From an uncultured Mediterranea sp. (GTDB lineage: Bacteria > Bacteroidota > Bacteroidia > Bacteroidales > Bacteroidaceae), in assembly GCA_945831575.1 (NCBI GenBank), contig CAMACX010000011.1:1-64000 (forward strand): 64,000 nucleotides of DNA, given 5' to 3'. The translations under genes were made by a program, and so were the position numbers. The stretch's first letter is position 1; the number at the start of each line of letters is the position of its first letter. This document shows, in pieces, positions 28,454 through 39,348 of the stretch. A model generated the notes under the pieces. That model ran no database searches. It was not told the DNA's origin and was given only the letters and a program-made list of their open reading frames with translations.

Positions 28454-29171
28454 TATTATATAGTACTATGCGATTGAGTCCTTTTAATACCAAAAATTTG
28501 TCTGCAAAGATGATATTTTTTAAGTTTGTATCAAAAGAAAATCGACAACCGCCCGTTAAAAAAACCAAAAGTTGAGGATATTTATGCTTAAAGGCCCGAA
28601 TATAGCCCTCAATTTCGTGTTGAAGCCCCCAAATTGCACCTGCCCGGAGGGCCGTTTCGGTACTATTTCCCACCTCCAGAAGCTCGCCTTCGGGAGGGAC
28701 GAGCGGGAGGCGTGAAGTAAACTGATGCATCGCTTTGAGCCGCATCTCCAACCCCGGGGAGATGTTGCCTCCATGGTAACAACCCGTGGCATCAACAAAC
28801 TCATAGGTGACGCAGGTACCGGCATCAATGACGAGCAAGTCGCGACCCGGCTGAACCTGCTGTGCGCCGACCACAGCAGCCAAGCGATCGAGGCCGAGTG
28901 TCTCTGGTGTAGAGTAAGCGTTACGGATCGGCGTTTGCACGGCATGTGTGAATTGCAAGCACGGGACGCGAACCGTGCTAATACGGGAGGTAGCAATTGC
29001 AGACAGGTCAACCACCGAACACCAGATAGCCTGTTTGAACGGATATTTGGCAAAGAAGTGGGGTAACTCCTCAAGGGTCTCGTTGGAGGTATAGGCTACC
29101 TCCACCAGTTCCTCTCCACGGAAAGCAGCCATTTTGGCCACCGTATTGCCAATGTCAATGACGAGTTGCAT
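28446..29171 (-). CDS. coaX: Type III pantothenate kinase
   Basis: MQLVIDIGNTVAKMAAF, LLVIDAGTCVTYEFVDATGCYHGGNISPGLEMRLKAMHQFT. Confidence 0.93.
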   Translation of the reverse strand: MQLVIDIGNTVAKMAAFRGEELVEVAYTSNETLEELPHFFAKYPFKQAIWCSVVDLSAIATSRISTVRVPCLQFTHAVQTPIRNAYSTPETLGLDRLAAVVGAQQVQPGRDLLVIDAGTCVTYEFVDATGCYHGGNISPGLEMRLKAMHQFTSRLPLVPPEGELLEVGNSTETALRAGAIWGLQHEIEGYIRAFKHKYPQLLVFLTGGCRFSFDTNLKNIIFADKFLVLKGLNRIVLYNNE

Positions 29172-29184
29172 GAGTCCACCTATT

Positions 29185-29949
29185 TTATTTATGAGCTGCC
29201 ACATGTTCCTGCATGCGCTTCTGCTCCTCGATGAGGGTTCTGTTCTCGCGTGCCTTCTCCAGGAACTCCTTCACCAACGGGTCAGCCTTGAACTCCATCG
29301 GAGCACTCTTCATCAGTTCCTCTATCTGAGGAGTAATCAAGGGATAGGGCAACGTGCTGCACATCATCATGAAGATGCTGGGTCCCAGTACGTTGGAAAA
29401 GTTTGCTGTAATAAATTGCTTGATATAGTCATTCATCTCATTGAGCAGCGCCTCACCCTCCTGGGTCAGTTGGGCACGCACCTCATCGAGGTCAGCACCT
29501 TCGAGCACGAGTCGCGCCTCCTTACGGTCCAGCTCCTCAATCTTCGTCTCCATCTCGTTGCGCTTGTGGATAAACTCATACAGCTTGTCGTTGAGCGGCG
29601 TACCCTTGGCCTCCAGCAGACCGTTGGAGATGGTCACCTCCACCGTCCCTCGCTCAAGAACCAGCGGCATCAGGTTTTCACCATCCATGAAAAGCGCCAC
29701 CATACGTGCCGTATCAGCAAGTCCGCTCATCTTGAAGAGGCCATGCTCCACGTCTGCCGAGTCCACGGACACCCACTCCCCATCCTTAAAGGTACGGAGA
29801 AAGAGTTTTTTGCCGTCAATACCTGCCACAGAGGAGCTTCCCTCCACTTTATAATTTTTGCTGCATGAAGCCAAGAAGAGCACCACGCTCAGGCAGCAAA
29901 ACAGACGAATCGTACTTGTTGAAAACATACAATCAGTGATTTTAGCCAT
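29185..29949 (-). CDS. DUF4369-like lipoprotein
   Basis: LFCCLSVVLFLASCSKNYKVEGSSSVAGIDGKKLFLRTFKDGEWVSVDSADVEHGLFKMSG. Confidence 0.75.
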   Translation of the reverse strand: MAKITDCMFSTSTIRLFCCLSVVLFLASCSKNYKVEGSSSVAGIDGKKLFLRTFKDGEWVSVDSADVEHGLFKMSGLADTARMVALFMDGENLMPLVLERGTVEVTISNGLLEAKGTPLNDKLYEFIHKRNEMETKIEELDRKEARLVLEGADLDEVRAQLTQEGEALLNEMNDYIKQFITANFSNVLGPSIFMMMCSTLPYPLITPQIEELMKSAPMEFKADPLVKEFLEKARENRTLIEEQKRMQEHVAAHK

Positions 29950-30079
29950 TATATGGGCGCAAAGATATTAATAATCCTTATAATATTAGGTAAAAGAAAG
30001 GTTTTTTGAGCCGGTTTACGTATTTTTGCACAAAGAATAGAACGAAATTTGCAACAATAAAAAAAAGACATAAAAGCAT

Positions 30080-32248
30080 ATGACAATGAAACATTACCTA
30101 CAACAGGCCCTGGCATTCTGCCTTATCGCCTTATTCACCCTTGCGGTGCATGCCGACGAGGGCATGTGGTTGCTCCAGCTCATGAAGCAGCAAAACTCAA
30201 TAGACCTGATGAAAAAGCAAGGTCTGAAGCTGGAGGCCGATGATCTCTACAACCCCAACGGCGTGAGCCTGAAGGATGCCGTGGGTATCTTCGGCGGTGG
30301 TTGCACCGGTGAGATTATCTCACCTGAAGGACTGATTCTCACCAACCACCACTGCGGCTACGGTGCCATCCAGCAACACAGCAGCGTGGAGCACGACTAT
30401 CTGACTGATGGCTTCTGGGCCATGACCCGCGAACAGGAGCTCCCCACCCCGGGACTGAAATTCCGGTTCGTACACCGCATCGTCGATGTCACCGACCTCA
30501 TCAACGAGCGAATCAAGGCCGGCAAGGTGAGCGAGACCGATGCCATGACCAACGGATTTCTAAGACACTTCGCCCAAGAGCAGTTGGAGAAGAGCGACCT
30601 GAAGGGTAAGCCCGGCATCATCGCCCAGGCCCTCCCCTTCTATGCCGGCAACAAGTACTACCTCTTCTACTACAAGGTATATAGTGACGTACGCATGGTC
30701 GCCGCTCCCCCTTCGAGCGTGGGTAAGTTTGGCGGCGAGACAGACAACTGGATGTGGCCCCGCCACACGGGTGACTTCTCCATGTTCCGCATCTATGCCG
30801 ATGCCAACGGCGAACCTGCCGACTACAGCCCCAGCAACGTTCCCCTGAAGACCCCCAAGTTCCTCCCCATCTCTCTGAAAGGCGTGGATGAGAACGATTA
30901 TGCCATGGTGATGGGCTTCCCTGGCAGCACCAGCCGCTACCTGACACAGAGCGAGGTGAAGCAACGCATGGAGGCCGACAACCAGTCAAAGATTGACATG
31001 CGCACCATCTACCTGGACGTACTGCGCGAGTGGATGGCCAAGAGCGATAAAATCCGCATCCAATATGCCAGCAAGTTTGCCGGCAGCAGCAACTACTGGA
31101 AGAACTCCATCGGTATGAACAAGGCCATCATCGACAACGACGTGCTCGGCACAAAAGCAGAAATCGAACGTCGCTACGCCGAATGGGCCAAAGGTAAGCC
31201 CGAATATGAAGGCGTTGTGGAGAAGATAGATGCCATCGTAGCAGAGCAGAAAGAGGCTCGTCGCCAATCCATGTATCTGGTAGAAGCCCTTCTTAGCCCC
31301 ATCAAGCTCTGCAGTCACGAGGCTGGCCAGACCCTGCTCAAGGCGCTTCAAGAGAAGAACGACTCCCTGCTGGAGGCTGGCAAAAAGGCATTGCAGAAGG
31401 AATTTGACCGCATACACAACAAAGATTATGACCATGAGGTGGAGCGTGCCGTAGCCAAAGCCATGTTGCCTGCTGTAACCCAATATGTCGATGCAGCCAA
31501 CCTTCCGGCCTTCTACCAGACCATCGAGAAGAAGTACAAGGGCGATTACAACGCCTACGTGGATTACTGGTTCAACAACTCCGTTCTCGCCACCCGCGAA
31601 AATTTGGACAAGTTCCTCAAAAAGCCTTCATTGAAGGTATTAGAGAACGATCCCGCAATCTCCTTCTATGAGGATACATACAAGGCTCTGATGGCTACCC
31701 AATCCGGTGTCATGGAGAGTGGCAAGGAACTTCCCCTGCTCCACAAGGCTTATATCCGCGGCTTGAATGAGATGAAGCAGCCCGTCCCCTCCTACCCCGA
31801 TGCCAACTTCACCATACGTCTGACCTACGGCAACGTGAAGCCCTACAGCCCCAAGGATGGTGTTCACTACAAGTACTTCACGACCACCGACGGCATCCTG
31901 GAGAAAGAGAATCCTGAAGACCCCGAGTTTGTAGTTCCTGCTAAACTGAAAGAACTCATCCTGAAGAAAGACTTTGGCCGCTACGCCATGGCCGATGGCA
32001 CGATGCCTGTCTGCTTCCTCACCACCAACGACATCACCGGTGGTAACTCCGGAAGTCCCGTCATCAACGGCGAGGGACAGTTGATAGGTGCCGCTTTCGA
32101 TGGCAACTGGGAATCACTGAGTGGCGACATCAACTTTGACAATGCACTGCAACGCTGCATTGCCGTTGATATCCGCTACGTGCTCTTCATCCTCGACAAG
32201 CTCGGCAATTGCCAGCACCTCATCAACGAGATGAATATTGTAGAATAA
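30080..32248 (+). CDS. S46 family dipeptidyl-peptidase, DPP7-type by specificity residue
   Basis: [28 protein letters not shown], catalytic TGGNSGSP, Gly at Ser+18 (FDG). Confidence 0.9.
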   Translation: MTMKHYLQQALAFCLIALFTLAVHADEGMWLLQLMKQQNSIDLMKKQGLKLEADDLYNPNGVSLKDAVGIFGGGCTGEIISPEGLILTNHHCGYGAIQQHSSVEHDYLTDGFWAMTREQELPTPGLKFRFVHRIVDVTDLINERIKAGKVSETDAMTNGFLRHFAQEQLEKSDLKGKPGIIAQALPFYAGNKYYLFYYKVYSDVRMVAAPPSSVGKFGGETDNWMWPRHTGDFSMFRIYADANGEPADYSPSNVPLKTPKFLPISLKGVDENDYAMVMGFPGSTSRYLTQSEVKQRMEADNQSKIDMRTIYLDVLREWMAKSDKIRIQYASKFAGSSNYWKNSIGMNKAIIDNDVLGTKAEIERRYAEWAKGKPEYEGVVEKIDAIVAEQKEARRQSMYLVEALLSPIKLCSHEAGQTLLKALQEKNDSLLEAGKKALQKEFDRIHNKDYDHEVERAVAKAMLPAVTQYVDAANLPAFYQTIEKKYKGDYNAYVDYWFNNSVLATRENLDKFLKKPSLKVLENDPAISFYEDTYKALMATQSGVMESGKELPLLHKAYIRGLNEMKQPVPSYPDANFTIRLTYGNVKPYSPKDGVHYKYFTTTDGILEKENPEDPEFVVPAKLKELILKKDFGRYAMADGTMPVCFLTTNDITGGNSGSPVINGEGQLIGAAFDGNWESLSGDINFDNALQRCIAVDIRYVLFILDKLGNCQHLINEMNIVE

Positions 32249-32327
32249 TATTATAATAGGTACGCACGTACATATTTAATTAGTTACAAGCTATGAGCTG
32301 CATGTTTTAGCTACAAGTGATAAGTAA

Positions 32328-34517
32328 ATGATATTGCATATGAAGAAGAGACTATACCTCTCGCTGATGGCAGCTGCCCTACTGGCTCCGTCGCTTCATG
32401 CCGATGAGGGCATGTGGATGCTCACCGACCTGAAGAAGCAGAATGCTGTGGCCATGCAGGAACTGGGCTTGCAGATACCCGTGGAGGAGATCTACTCCCC
32501 CGAGGGCATCAGCCTGAAGGATGCGGTGGTACACTTCGGACGGGGATGCACTGGTGAAGTCATCTCCTCTGAAGGTCTTGTGCTCACCAACCACCACTGC
32601 GGCTACGGCTCCATCCAGCAGCTCAGCAGTGTGGAGCACGACTACCTGACTGATGGTTTCTGGGCCATGAAGCGAAGCGAAGAGCTTCCCTGCAAGGGAC
32701 TCACCATCACCTTCATTGACCGCATCCTTGATGTCACCTCCTTCGTGGAGGAGCAGCTTAAGAAGGATCCTGACCCACAAGGCACCAACTACCTATCTCC
32801 CAAGTACCTGCGTTCCATCACGCCCCGCTTCCTCGAAGCGGAGCAGATTGTGCTAAGAACCGGAGAAAGTGCAGAGCTGAAGGCCTTCTATGGCGGCAAC
32901 CGATACTACCTCTTCATCAAGACTACCTACAGTGATATCCGTCTGGTAGGTGCTCCTCCATCGAGTATCGGAAAGTTTGGAGCCGACACCGACAACTGGA
33001 TGTGGCCCCGCCATACGGGTGACTTCTCTATCTTCCGCATCTATGCTGATGCACAAGGCAAGCCGGCTTCATATAGTCCCGACAACCAACCGCTGAAGGT
33101 AAAGAGACACCTCACCATCAACCTTGACGGCTACAACGAGGGTGACTTTGCCTTCGTAATGGGCTTCCCTGGCTCTAACTGGCGCTACATGATCAGCGAC
33201 GAAGTGGAAGAACGAATGCAGACCACGAACTTCATGCGTCACCATGTACGCGACGTACGTCAGCAAGTGCTGATGAAGGAGATGCTAGCCGATGATGCCG
33301 TGCGGATCCACTATGCCAGCAAGTACGCCTCCAGCGCCAACTACTGGAAGAACGCCATCGGTATGAATGAAGGACTCATTCGCCTCAAGGTGCTTGACAC
33401 CAAGCGTACACAGCAGGAGGCACTCCTAGCGCGTGGCCGTGAGCTGGGTACTCCCATCTACCAAGCCGCGTTTGACACGATTCGAAGCATCGTTGGCCGC
33501 CGTCACGACCTACTCTACCACCAGCAGGCCCTTGGTGAAGCGTTGGTCGGTGCCCTTGACTTCATGCGCATACCTCCCACAACCGGGCTGCTTACAGCCC
33601 TCAAGAGTAAGGACAAAGCAGCAATCCAAGCAGCAGCCGACTCACTCAGACCACGTGTAGAGCGCTACTTTGCCTCTGTGCCCTTCCCTGAGGTGGAGCG
33701 TAAGGTGGGCAAAGCCATGCTCCGCACCTACAAGCAGTACATTCCCGATGAGCAACGCATCAGCATCTTTGCCGTCATTGACAAATACTTCAATGGCGAC
33801 AGTGATGCCTTCGTAGATGCCTGCTTCGAGCAATCCATCTTCGGCAGTCCAGAGAACTTCGACCGCTTCATCCGCAAGCCCAACCTCAAGCAGCTCGTCA
33901 ACGACTGGATGGTACTCTTCCAGCAGAGCATTAACGCTGGCCAGATGCAGCTTGGCCTCAGCATGATGGACATCAGCGCCCACTATAATGAAGCCCACCG
34001 CACCTGGGTTCGGAGCATGATGGAGATGAAGCAAGCCAACGGTCAGCCTATCTACCCCGATGCCAACTCCACCCTGCGCCTCACCTACGGCCGTGTACGT
34101 CCTTACGAGCCAGCCGACGGCGTAGTGTACAACTACTATACCACACTGAAAGGCGTGATGGAGAAAGAAGACCCCACCAACCCCGAATTCATCGTACCGA
34201 GCCGTCTCAAGCAACTTTACCAAACGAAGGACTATGGCCGCTATGCCCTCTCTAACGGAGAGATGCCCGTGGGCTTCATCATCGACACGGACAACACTGG
34301 AGGTAATTCGGGCAGTCCAGTCTTTAATGCACGAGGCGAGCTGATCGGCACTGGCTTCGACCGCAACTACGAAGGCCTGACGGGCGACATTGCCTTCCGT
34401 CCCTCGTCACAACGTGCCGTCTGCGTAGATATCCGCTACACCCTCTTTATTATCGAGAAGTATGCTGGAGCCAAACACTTAGTCGATGAGATGACCATTA
34501 TTCAAACAACTGAATAA
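32328..34517 (+). CDS. S46 family dipeptidyl-peptidase, DPP11-type by specificity residue
   Basis: [36 protein letters not shown], Arg at Ser+18 (FDR). Confidence 0.9.
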   Translation: MILHMKKRLYLSLMAAALLAPSLHADEGMWMLTDLKKQNAVAMQELGLQIPVEEIYSPEGISLKDAVVHFGRGCTGEVISSEGLVLTNHHCGYGSIQQLSSVEHDYLTDGFWAMKRSEELPCKGLTITFIDRILDVTSFVEEQLKKDPDPQGTNYLSPKYLRSITPRFLEAEQIVLRTGESAELKAFYGGNRYYLFIKTTYSDIRLVGAPPSSIGKFGADTDNWMWPRHTGDFSIFRIYADAQGKPASYSPDNQPLKVKRHLTINLDGYNEGDFAFVMGFPGSNWRYMISDEVEERMQTTNFMRHHVRDVRQQVLMKEMLADDAVRIHYASKYASSANYWKNAIGMNEGLIRLKVLDTKRTQQEALLARGRELGTPIYQAAFDTIRSIVGRRHDLLYHQQALGEALVGALDFMRIPPTTGLLTALKSKDKAAIQAAADSLRPRVERYFASVPFPEVERKVGKAMLRTYKQYIPDEQRISIFAVIDKYFNGDSDAFVDACFEQSIFGSPENFDRFIRKPNLKQLVNDWMVLFQQSINAGQMQLGLSMMDISAHYNEAHRTWVRSMMEMKQANGQPIYPDANSTLRLTYGRVRPYEPADGVVYNYYTTLKGVMEKEDPTNPEFIVPSRLKQLYQTKDYGRYALSNGEMPVGFIIDTDNTGGNSGSPVFNARGELIGTGFDRNYEGLTGDIAFRPSSQRAVCVDIRYTLFIIEKYAGAKHLVDEMTIIQTTE

Positions 34518-34528
34518 TAATTAAAGAA

Positions 34529-35059
34529 ATGATGAAACAGAAACAAGGACTTCTCCTGCTGATTCTGCTGCTGACCGTAGCCGGCACCTCAGCTTGCAAC
34601 AATCGTCCCTCCTCAGGACAGGCTGTTGAAAGTGACACGCTGCGTAGCGAAGCTGTAGCCTCACCCACCGATACCCTACCTCAGGGAGAGGTTATCGTGA
34701 TGAACAAGGCCCTCTTCATTGAGTGTGTGTTCGACTACGAAAAGAGCAGCGTGTGGAAGTACAAAGGTGCGCTTCCTGCCATCATCGACCTCTATGCCGA
34801 CTGGTGCGGTCCCTGCCGTCGCGTGGCTCCCATCATGCAGGAGCTGGCGCGCGAGTATGCCGGACGCATCGTCATCTATAAGGTCAATGTGGATAAGGAG
34901 CGTGAATTGGCAGCCCTCTTTCAGGCCAATTCCATCCCTACCTTCGTCTTCATACCGAAGGATGAACTACCCCAACTGATGCAGGGAGCCACGACCAAAG
35001 AGAACTACAAGCAGGCAATTGACACCTTCTTGCTAAAAGAACAAAATGAACAAAATTAA
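34529..35059 (+). CDS. Thioredoxin-family lipoprotein
   Basis: Lipobox GTSACNN; DLYADWCGPCRRVAPIMQELA. Confidence 0.9.
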   Translation: MMKQKQGLLLLILLLTVAGTSACNNRPSSGQAVESDTLRSEAVASPTDTLPQGEVIVMNKALFIECVFDYEKSSVWKYKGALPAIIDLYADWCGPCRRVAPIMQELAREYAGRIVIYKVNVDKERELAALFQANSIPTFVFIPKDELPQLMQGATTKENYKQAIDTFLLKEQNEQN

Positions 35060-35070
35060 TACATTTACCA

Positions 35071-37053
35071 ATGATGAAAAAACAGTACCTTTACGTATGT
35101 GCGATGGCAGCCGCAGTGCTGACCTCGTGTATGGATGCTGACGATTCACTGTTTGAGAACCGTTACACCGCCGACTTTGAGAAAGCTATCGGTGGTAAGA
35201 TTGACCCCAGTCAGACCTGGGTCACCGGTACAGTAATCTCAGCCGAAGTGAAGACCTCGGGTAAGGCCACCGTAAGAGCCTATACCCTAGGGAAAGAAGA
35301 GCGCGTGCTCTATGCGCAAAAAGTGATTAACGGCAGCGGGACTATCAAGTTTGGCATTCCACAGAATCGCGATGAGAAGATTGCCTTTGAAGCCGACTAT
35401 GGCGATGCCGAAAAGGTCTATCGCAAAATGGATCTCTCGCTGGACCTCACACAGAAGACCATCATCGACCTGAGTCGTGGAGCAACCACCCGCGCCACGA
35501 TGGCTGAGAGTAACTCACGAGTCAATCCACCAGCCTCACTCTGTGGTACGAGCAACCAGAGTACAGACGGCGGTTATGCCGGACACAACTTTGGCTACAC
35601 CTCCTTCCCCGGATGGACCTGGGACAATCTCGCTCTGGCTATACCAGAGAGTGAAAACCCCAATGGTAAGCAGATTACCAACTACGAGTTAATCTCGACC
35701 GGTCCCTTCTATCTCTCGTTGATTTACGGTTTCACCGGCACAACCACCACTACAATTCTCGGCTATTACTATTATGCTCAACCTGGTGTCTATACCGACC
35801 TGGTGATGATTGACCTCTGTGAGGTATTACGGTACGACTACATCGATGGATATGCCAAGACCCAATTCCAACTCATCGGTGAGACCTTCTGGACTGATGC
35901 CAACTTCGACTACTACGATGGCGAAGGTGATGACGGCTTTACTGCCAAAAATGCAGACCGCAAGGGAGATGGCATCATCAGCACATGGCGTGCCAACAAA
36001 CGCCATGGCGGTGTCGAAAACATTCAAGGAGTACGTGGACTCACGTTCCAAATCAACGTGCCCGTGGGTTATCGCCTGGGCTTCTACCTGAAGGCGGGCA
36101 GCAAACAGACGGACCAGATTAACAACCTGAAAGACCTGGGTGTACCCGAAAAGTACTACAACATCAGCCAAGGCATCTGCTTCTCGGGTGCTGATTTGAA
36201 CACTCGTGTCAGCAAATACCCCTTCCGTAGTGTCATCAAGCGCTACGATGGCTATACCTTTATGGGTCTGGATGATAGCCCAGGAGGTGGTGACTTCGAC
36301 TGCAACGATGTATCATTTGGTCTGACCGCAGGCAATGGCGGTTCGCTCCCAGGTGTACTGCTCCCCGGTGTCAAAGACTTGGATAACGATGTATATTACA
36401 ACAGCGATGGTACAACCTCTGAGGAGCCCAAAGACAGCTACGTACAAGATGTCATCGAGGGACGTGACCCGAACAATCCCACTACTCCTGGACAGGGAGA
36501 AGGGGGAGAGGGCTCTACTGTCAAGGACTACGCTGCATGGACCATCGGTTACGAAGATATGGGTACAACGGGCGACTTCGACTTCAATGATGTCGTACTG
36601 CAGATTGTGCCCAACTCAGACCAGAAGGCTAAAATTTACCTCTGCGCTACGGGAGGTTCGTTTGATGCAGAGCTCCACTACAATGGTCCCACGGGCGATA
36701 TAAATTTCGGTTCCATCCACCAGTACATGCCCAAACTGACCAATACCTATGAGAAGAGAACCCATGATAAGGTGCTCGTTGGTGAGGTATCTTGGCCTGA
36801 TGGCTACACCATGCCCACGGATGCACACCGCTTCTACATTAAGGTCAAAGGAGAGAATATCAATGTCAACACCACACCTGGTAAGGCTCCGAAAGCCATC
36901 TGTGTACAGGGCGACTGGCAGTGGCCCTTGGAGAACGTAAGTCTCACTAAGGCCTACCCAATGTTATCTAAGTGGGCTACCAATATCAACGATTCTGAAG
37001 CCCGTGACTGGTACAACCACCCTGTGAAGTCGCAGGTCGTTAGCTTCGAATAA
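35071..37053 (+). CDS. LruC/DUF4842-like domain lipoprotein
   Basis: AVLTSCMDADDSLFE; repeated D-F-D-x-N-D motifs (GGDFDCNDVSFGL, TGDFDFNDVVLQI). Confidence 0.82.
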   Translation: MMKKQYLYVCAMAAAVLTSCMDADDSLFENRYTADFEKAIGGKIDPSQTWVTGTVISAEVKTSGKATVRAYTLGKEERVLYAQKVINGSGTIKFGIPQNRDEKIAFEADYGDAEKVYRKMDLSLDLTQKTIIDLSRGATTRATMAESNSRVNPPASLCGTSNQSTDGGYAGHNFGYTSFPGWTWDNLALAIPESENPNGKQITNYELISTGPFYLSLIYGFTGTTTTTILGYYYYAQPGVYTDLVMIDLCEVLRYDYIDGYAKTQFQLIGETFWTDANFDYYDGEGDDGFTAKNADRKGDGIISTWRANKRHGGVENIQGVRGLTFQINVPVGYRLGFYLKAGSKQTDQINNLKDLGVPEKYYNISQGICFSGADLNTRVSKYPFRSVIKRYDGYTFMGLDDSPGGGDFDCNDVSFGLTAGNGGSLPGVLLPGVKDLDNDVYYNSDGTTSEEPKDSYVQDVIEGRDPNNPTTPGQGEGGEGSTVKDYAAWTIGYEDMGTTGDFDFNDVVLQIVPNSDQKAKIYLCATGGSFDAELHYNGPTGDINFGSIHQYMPKLTNTYEKRTHDKVLVGEVSWPDGYTMPTDAHRFYIKVKGENINVNTTPGKAPKAICVQGDWQWPLENVSLTKAYPMLSKWATNINDSEARDWYNHPVKSQVVSFE

Positions 37054-37072
37054 CCCTATTTCCGTATAACAA

Positions 37073-37110
37073 GTGCGCCCGGCAAGAGAGCAATCTCCCG
37101 CCGGGCGCAC
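37073..37110 (+). terminator. 11-bp GC-rich stem-loop after the LruC-domain gene
   Basis: gtgcgcccggc ... gccgggcgcac. Confidence 0.7.
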
Positions 37111-37142
37111 CTGTATATTACAACGTCAAGCAATCCTTTCCT

Positions 37143-38312
37143 TTATGCATCACTCTTACGACTTGCCAGCCTATCCACCACCAGTGCAATAGCCCCGTCA
37201 CCCGTGACATTGCAGGCTGTACCGAAGCTATCCATAGCAATATAAAGCGCAATCATCAAGGCCTGCTCCTCTTCACCGAATCCCAACATACTCTGTAATA
37301 CCCCTAGCGAAGCCATGATAGCTCCCCCTGGTACACCCGGAGCTGCCACCATCGTCACCCCAAGCATAAAGATGAATCCAGCAAACATCCCTAGGTCATA
37401 GGATAATCCCTGCATCATCATCAACGCCAAAGCACAAGCCGTAATCTTCAGCGTCGAACCAGAGAGATGAATTGTAGCGCAAAGCGGGATAACGAAACCT
37501 GCAATATCTGCCCTCACCCCATTCTTCTTGGCCTGCTCCAGTGTCACAGGTATCGTGGCCGCACTACTCTGCATGCCCAGGGCCGTAAAGTAAGCCGGCA
37601 GCATCCTTTGCAGCAGTTTCAACGGATTCTTGCCCGTCAGTGCCCCTGCCACCACATATTGCAACAACAGCACAAAGATATGAAGGGCGAAAATCACCCC
37701 GATAATCTTGATGAACACCAGCAGGATGGAAGCCACCTGCCCCGTGTGCGTCATGTTGAAGAAGATGCCGAAGATATAGATGGGTAACAAGGGAATAATG
37801 GCCTTGCTAATGGTACGCACAATGATTTCCTGAAAATCTGCAGCCACCTGCTTGAGAGCATCGCGTTGCAGATGGGCCAGTCCCAATCCGAGCACAAAGG
37901 CCATAATCAGTGCTGTCATCACGTTCATCAGCGGCGGAATAGCCACCGAAAAATAGGGCGATACCCCCACTGTCTCACTCACCTCCTGCAGCTTCACCCC
38001 AGGCGTGATGAGCGAAGGAAAGAAGGTGGTGCCGGTGAAATAAGAGAGAAATCCTGCGAAGAGGGTTGAACCGTAAGCAATGCAGACCGTAGCTATCAGC
38101 ATCCGTCCAGCCTTGTTGCCAATGTCCGCAATAGCCATCGTCACCAATCCCACAATGATAAGCGGAATCATAAAACCGAGAAACTCACTGAATAGCCCAT
38201 TAAATGTGGCCGAAAGCCGCACCACCCACTGCGGGAGGAACTGTCCCGCCCCAATGCCCAGCAGGATAGCTATCACAATACGTGCCAAAAGAGAAATGCG
38301 TATCTTTTTCAT
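37143..38312 (-). CDS. Dicarboxylate/amino acid:cation symporter (DAACS family)
   Basis: MKKIRISLLARIVIAILLGIGAG, QSSAATIPVTLEQAKKNGV, DSFGTACNVTGDGAIALVVDRLA. Confidence 0.9.
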   Translation of the reverse strand: MKKIRISLLARIVIAILLGIGAGQFLPQWVVRLSATFNGLFSEFLGFMIPLIIVGLVTMAIADIGNKAGRMLIATVCIAYGSTLFAGFLSYFTGTTFFPSLITPGVKLQEVSETVGVSPYFSVAIPPLMNVMTALIMAFVLGLGLAHLQRDALKQVAADFQEIIVRTISKAIIPLLPIYIFGIFFNMTHTGQVASILLVFIKIIGVIFALHIFVLLLQYVVAGALTGKNPLKLLQRMLPAYFTALGMQSSAATIPVTLEQAKKNGVRADIAGFVIPLCATIHLSGSTLKITACALALMMMQGLSYDLGMFAGFIFMLGVTMVAAPGVPGGAIMASLGVLQSMLGFGEEEQALMIALYIAMDSFGTACNVTGDGAIALVVDRLASRKSDA

Positions 38313-38345
38313 AGCAAACAAATAATAATAATGATATAATTGCGA

Positions 38346-38353
38346 CAAAGATA
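38346..38353 (-). promoter_or_regulatory. Putative -7 box TATCTTTG for the symporter
   Basis: Minus-strand TATCTTTG about 34 nt before the ATG. Confidence 0.45.
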
Positions 38354-38436
38354 CAACAAAAAAGCCAAAGTATCTAAACATACTTTATCATTTCTGTTTA
38401 GATACTTCAGCTTTATCTTTAGATACTAAACTATCT

Positions 38437-39348
38437 CTAGGAAAAAGGAAGGTTCTCCTGTGCCAGGTCGTGGATAATGCCATCAGCCAAACCAAAAGTG
38501 GGAACGAGGATGGTGTCAGCTTGTACACTGCGGGCTATGTGCAGGAAGATTTCTGCAGCAGGCACAATCACATCGGCACGGTCAGGCTTCAGCCCATAGG
38601 TCTCCATCCGCTGCTCCACAGTGAGTTTACTCAGTTGGTTGTGAAGCTTTTCTACAGTAGTTACAGGCAGACGTTCCTTCTTCTTATCGTGCTTGGAGGC
38701 CAGACGATAGAGTTTGTTGATATTGCCACCCGAACCGATAAGTACGATATCCTGATACCCCTGCGTGAGATTGGTGAGGTCACGAGCCATCTGCTCCAGC
38801 ACTTCAGCGCCCACCGTCCCACTGAGCATACGAAGTGTGCCCACATTATAAGACACCGAGGAGATAAGCTCCTTCTGGCTGATGAAGCTAATCTCCGTGC
38901 TGCCACCGCCCACATCGACATAGAGGTAATTACCCGGACCGGTGTAGGCCTCAATGTGGTTGTCGTAGATGATGGCCGCCTCTTCCTGACCAGAGATAAT
39001 CTCTATGTCAATACCGGTCTTGCGGTTGATTTTCTTGATGATGCGCTTACCATTCTTTGCATCGCGAAGGGCAGAGGTGGCACAGGCGCGGTAGGTCTCC
39101 ACTTCATAAATCTTCATCAGCTGATGGAAGGCCTTAATCATACGGAGGAAGCGTTCCTCGCGTTCCTTGGTTATCTTGCCCTGACCGAAGACATCTACAC
39201 CCAACCGCAACGGGATGCGGAGGAAGAGGGCTTTAGATAGACGGATGGATCCATCAGCTTCCTGATTGACCTTCTTGATAAGCAAGCGGGCTGCATTTGA
39301 GCCTATGTCAATAGCAGCCAAGTGGCTGTTTTCTGAGAGTGTATTCAT
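38437..39348 (-). CDS. ppx: Ppx/GppA-family exopolyphosphatase
   Basis: AAIDIGSNAARLLIKKV, YLYVDVGGGSTEISFI. Confidence 0.9.
   Translation of the reverse strand: MNTLSENSHLAAIDIGSNAARLLIKKVNQEADGSIRLSKALFLRIPLRLGVDVFGQGKITKEREERFLRMIKAFHQLMKIYEVETYRACATSALRDAKNGKRIIKKINRKTGIDIEIISGQEEAAIIYDNHIEAYTGPGNYLYVDVGGGSTEISFISQKELISSVSYNVGTLRMLSGTVGAEVLEQMARDLTNLTQGYQDIVLIGSGGNINKLYRLASKHDKKKERLPVTTVEKLHNQLSKLTVEQRMETYGLKPDRADVIVPAAEIFLHIARSVQADTILVPTFGLADGIIHDLAQENLPFS

Noticed and set aside
29950-30079. TATTTTTG at 30021-30028 as the promoter for the first S46 peptidase gene
   Set aside because: The -7-like box is there, but the nearest TTTG-like -33 element is badly spaced (~12 nt), so not listed as a feature.
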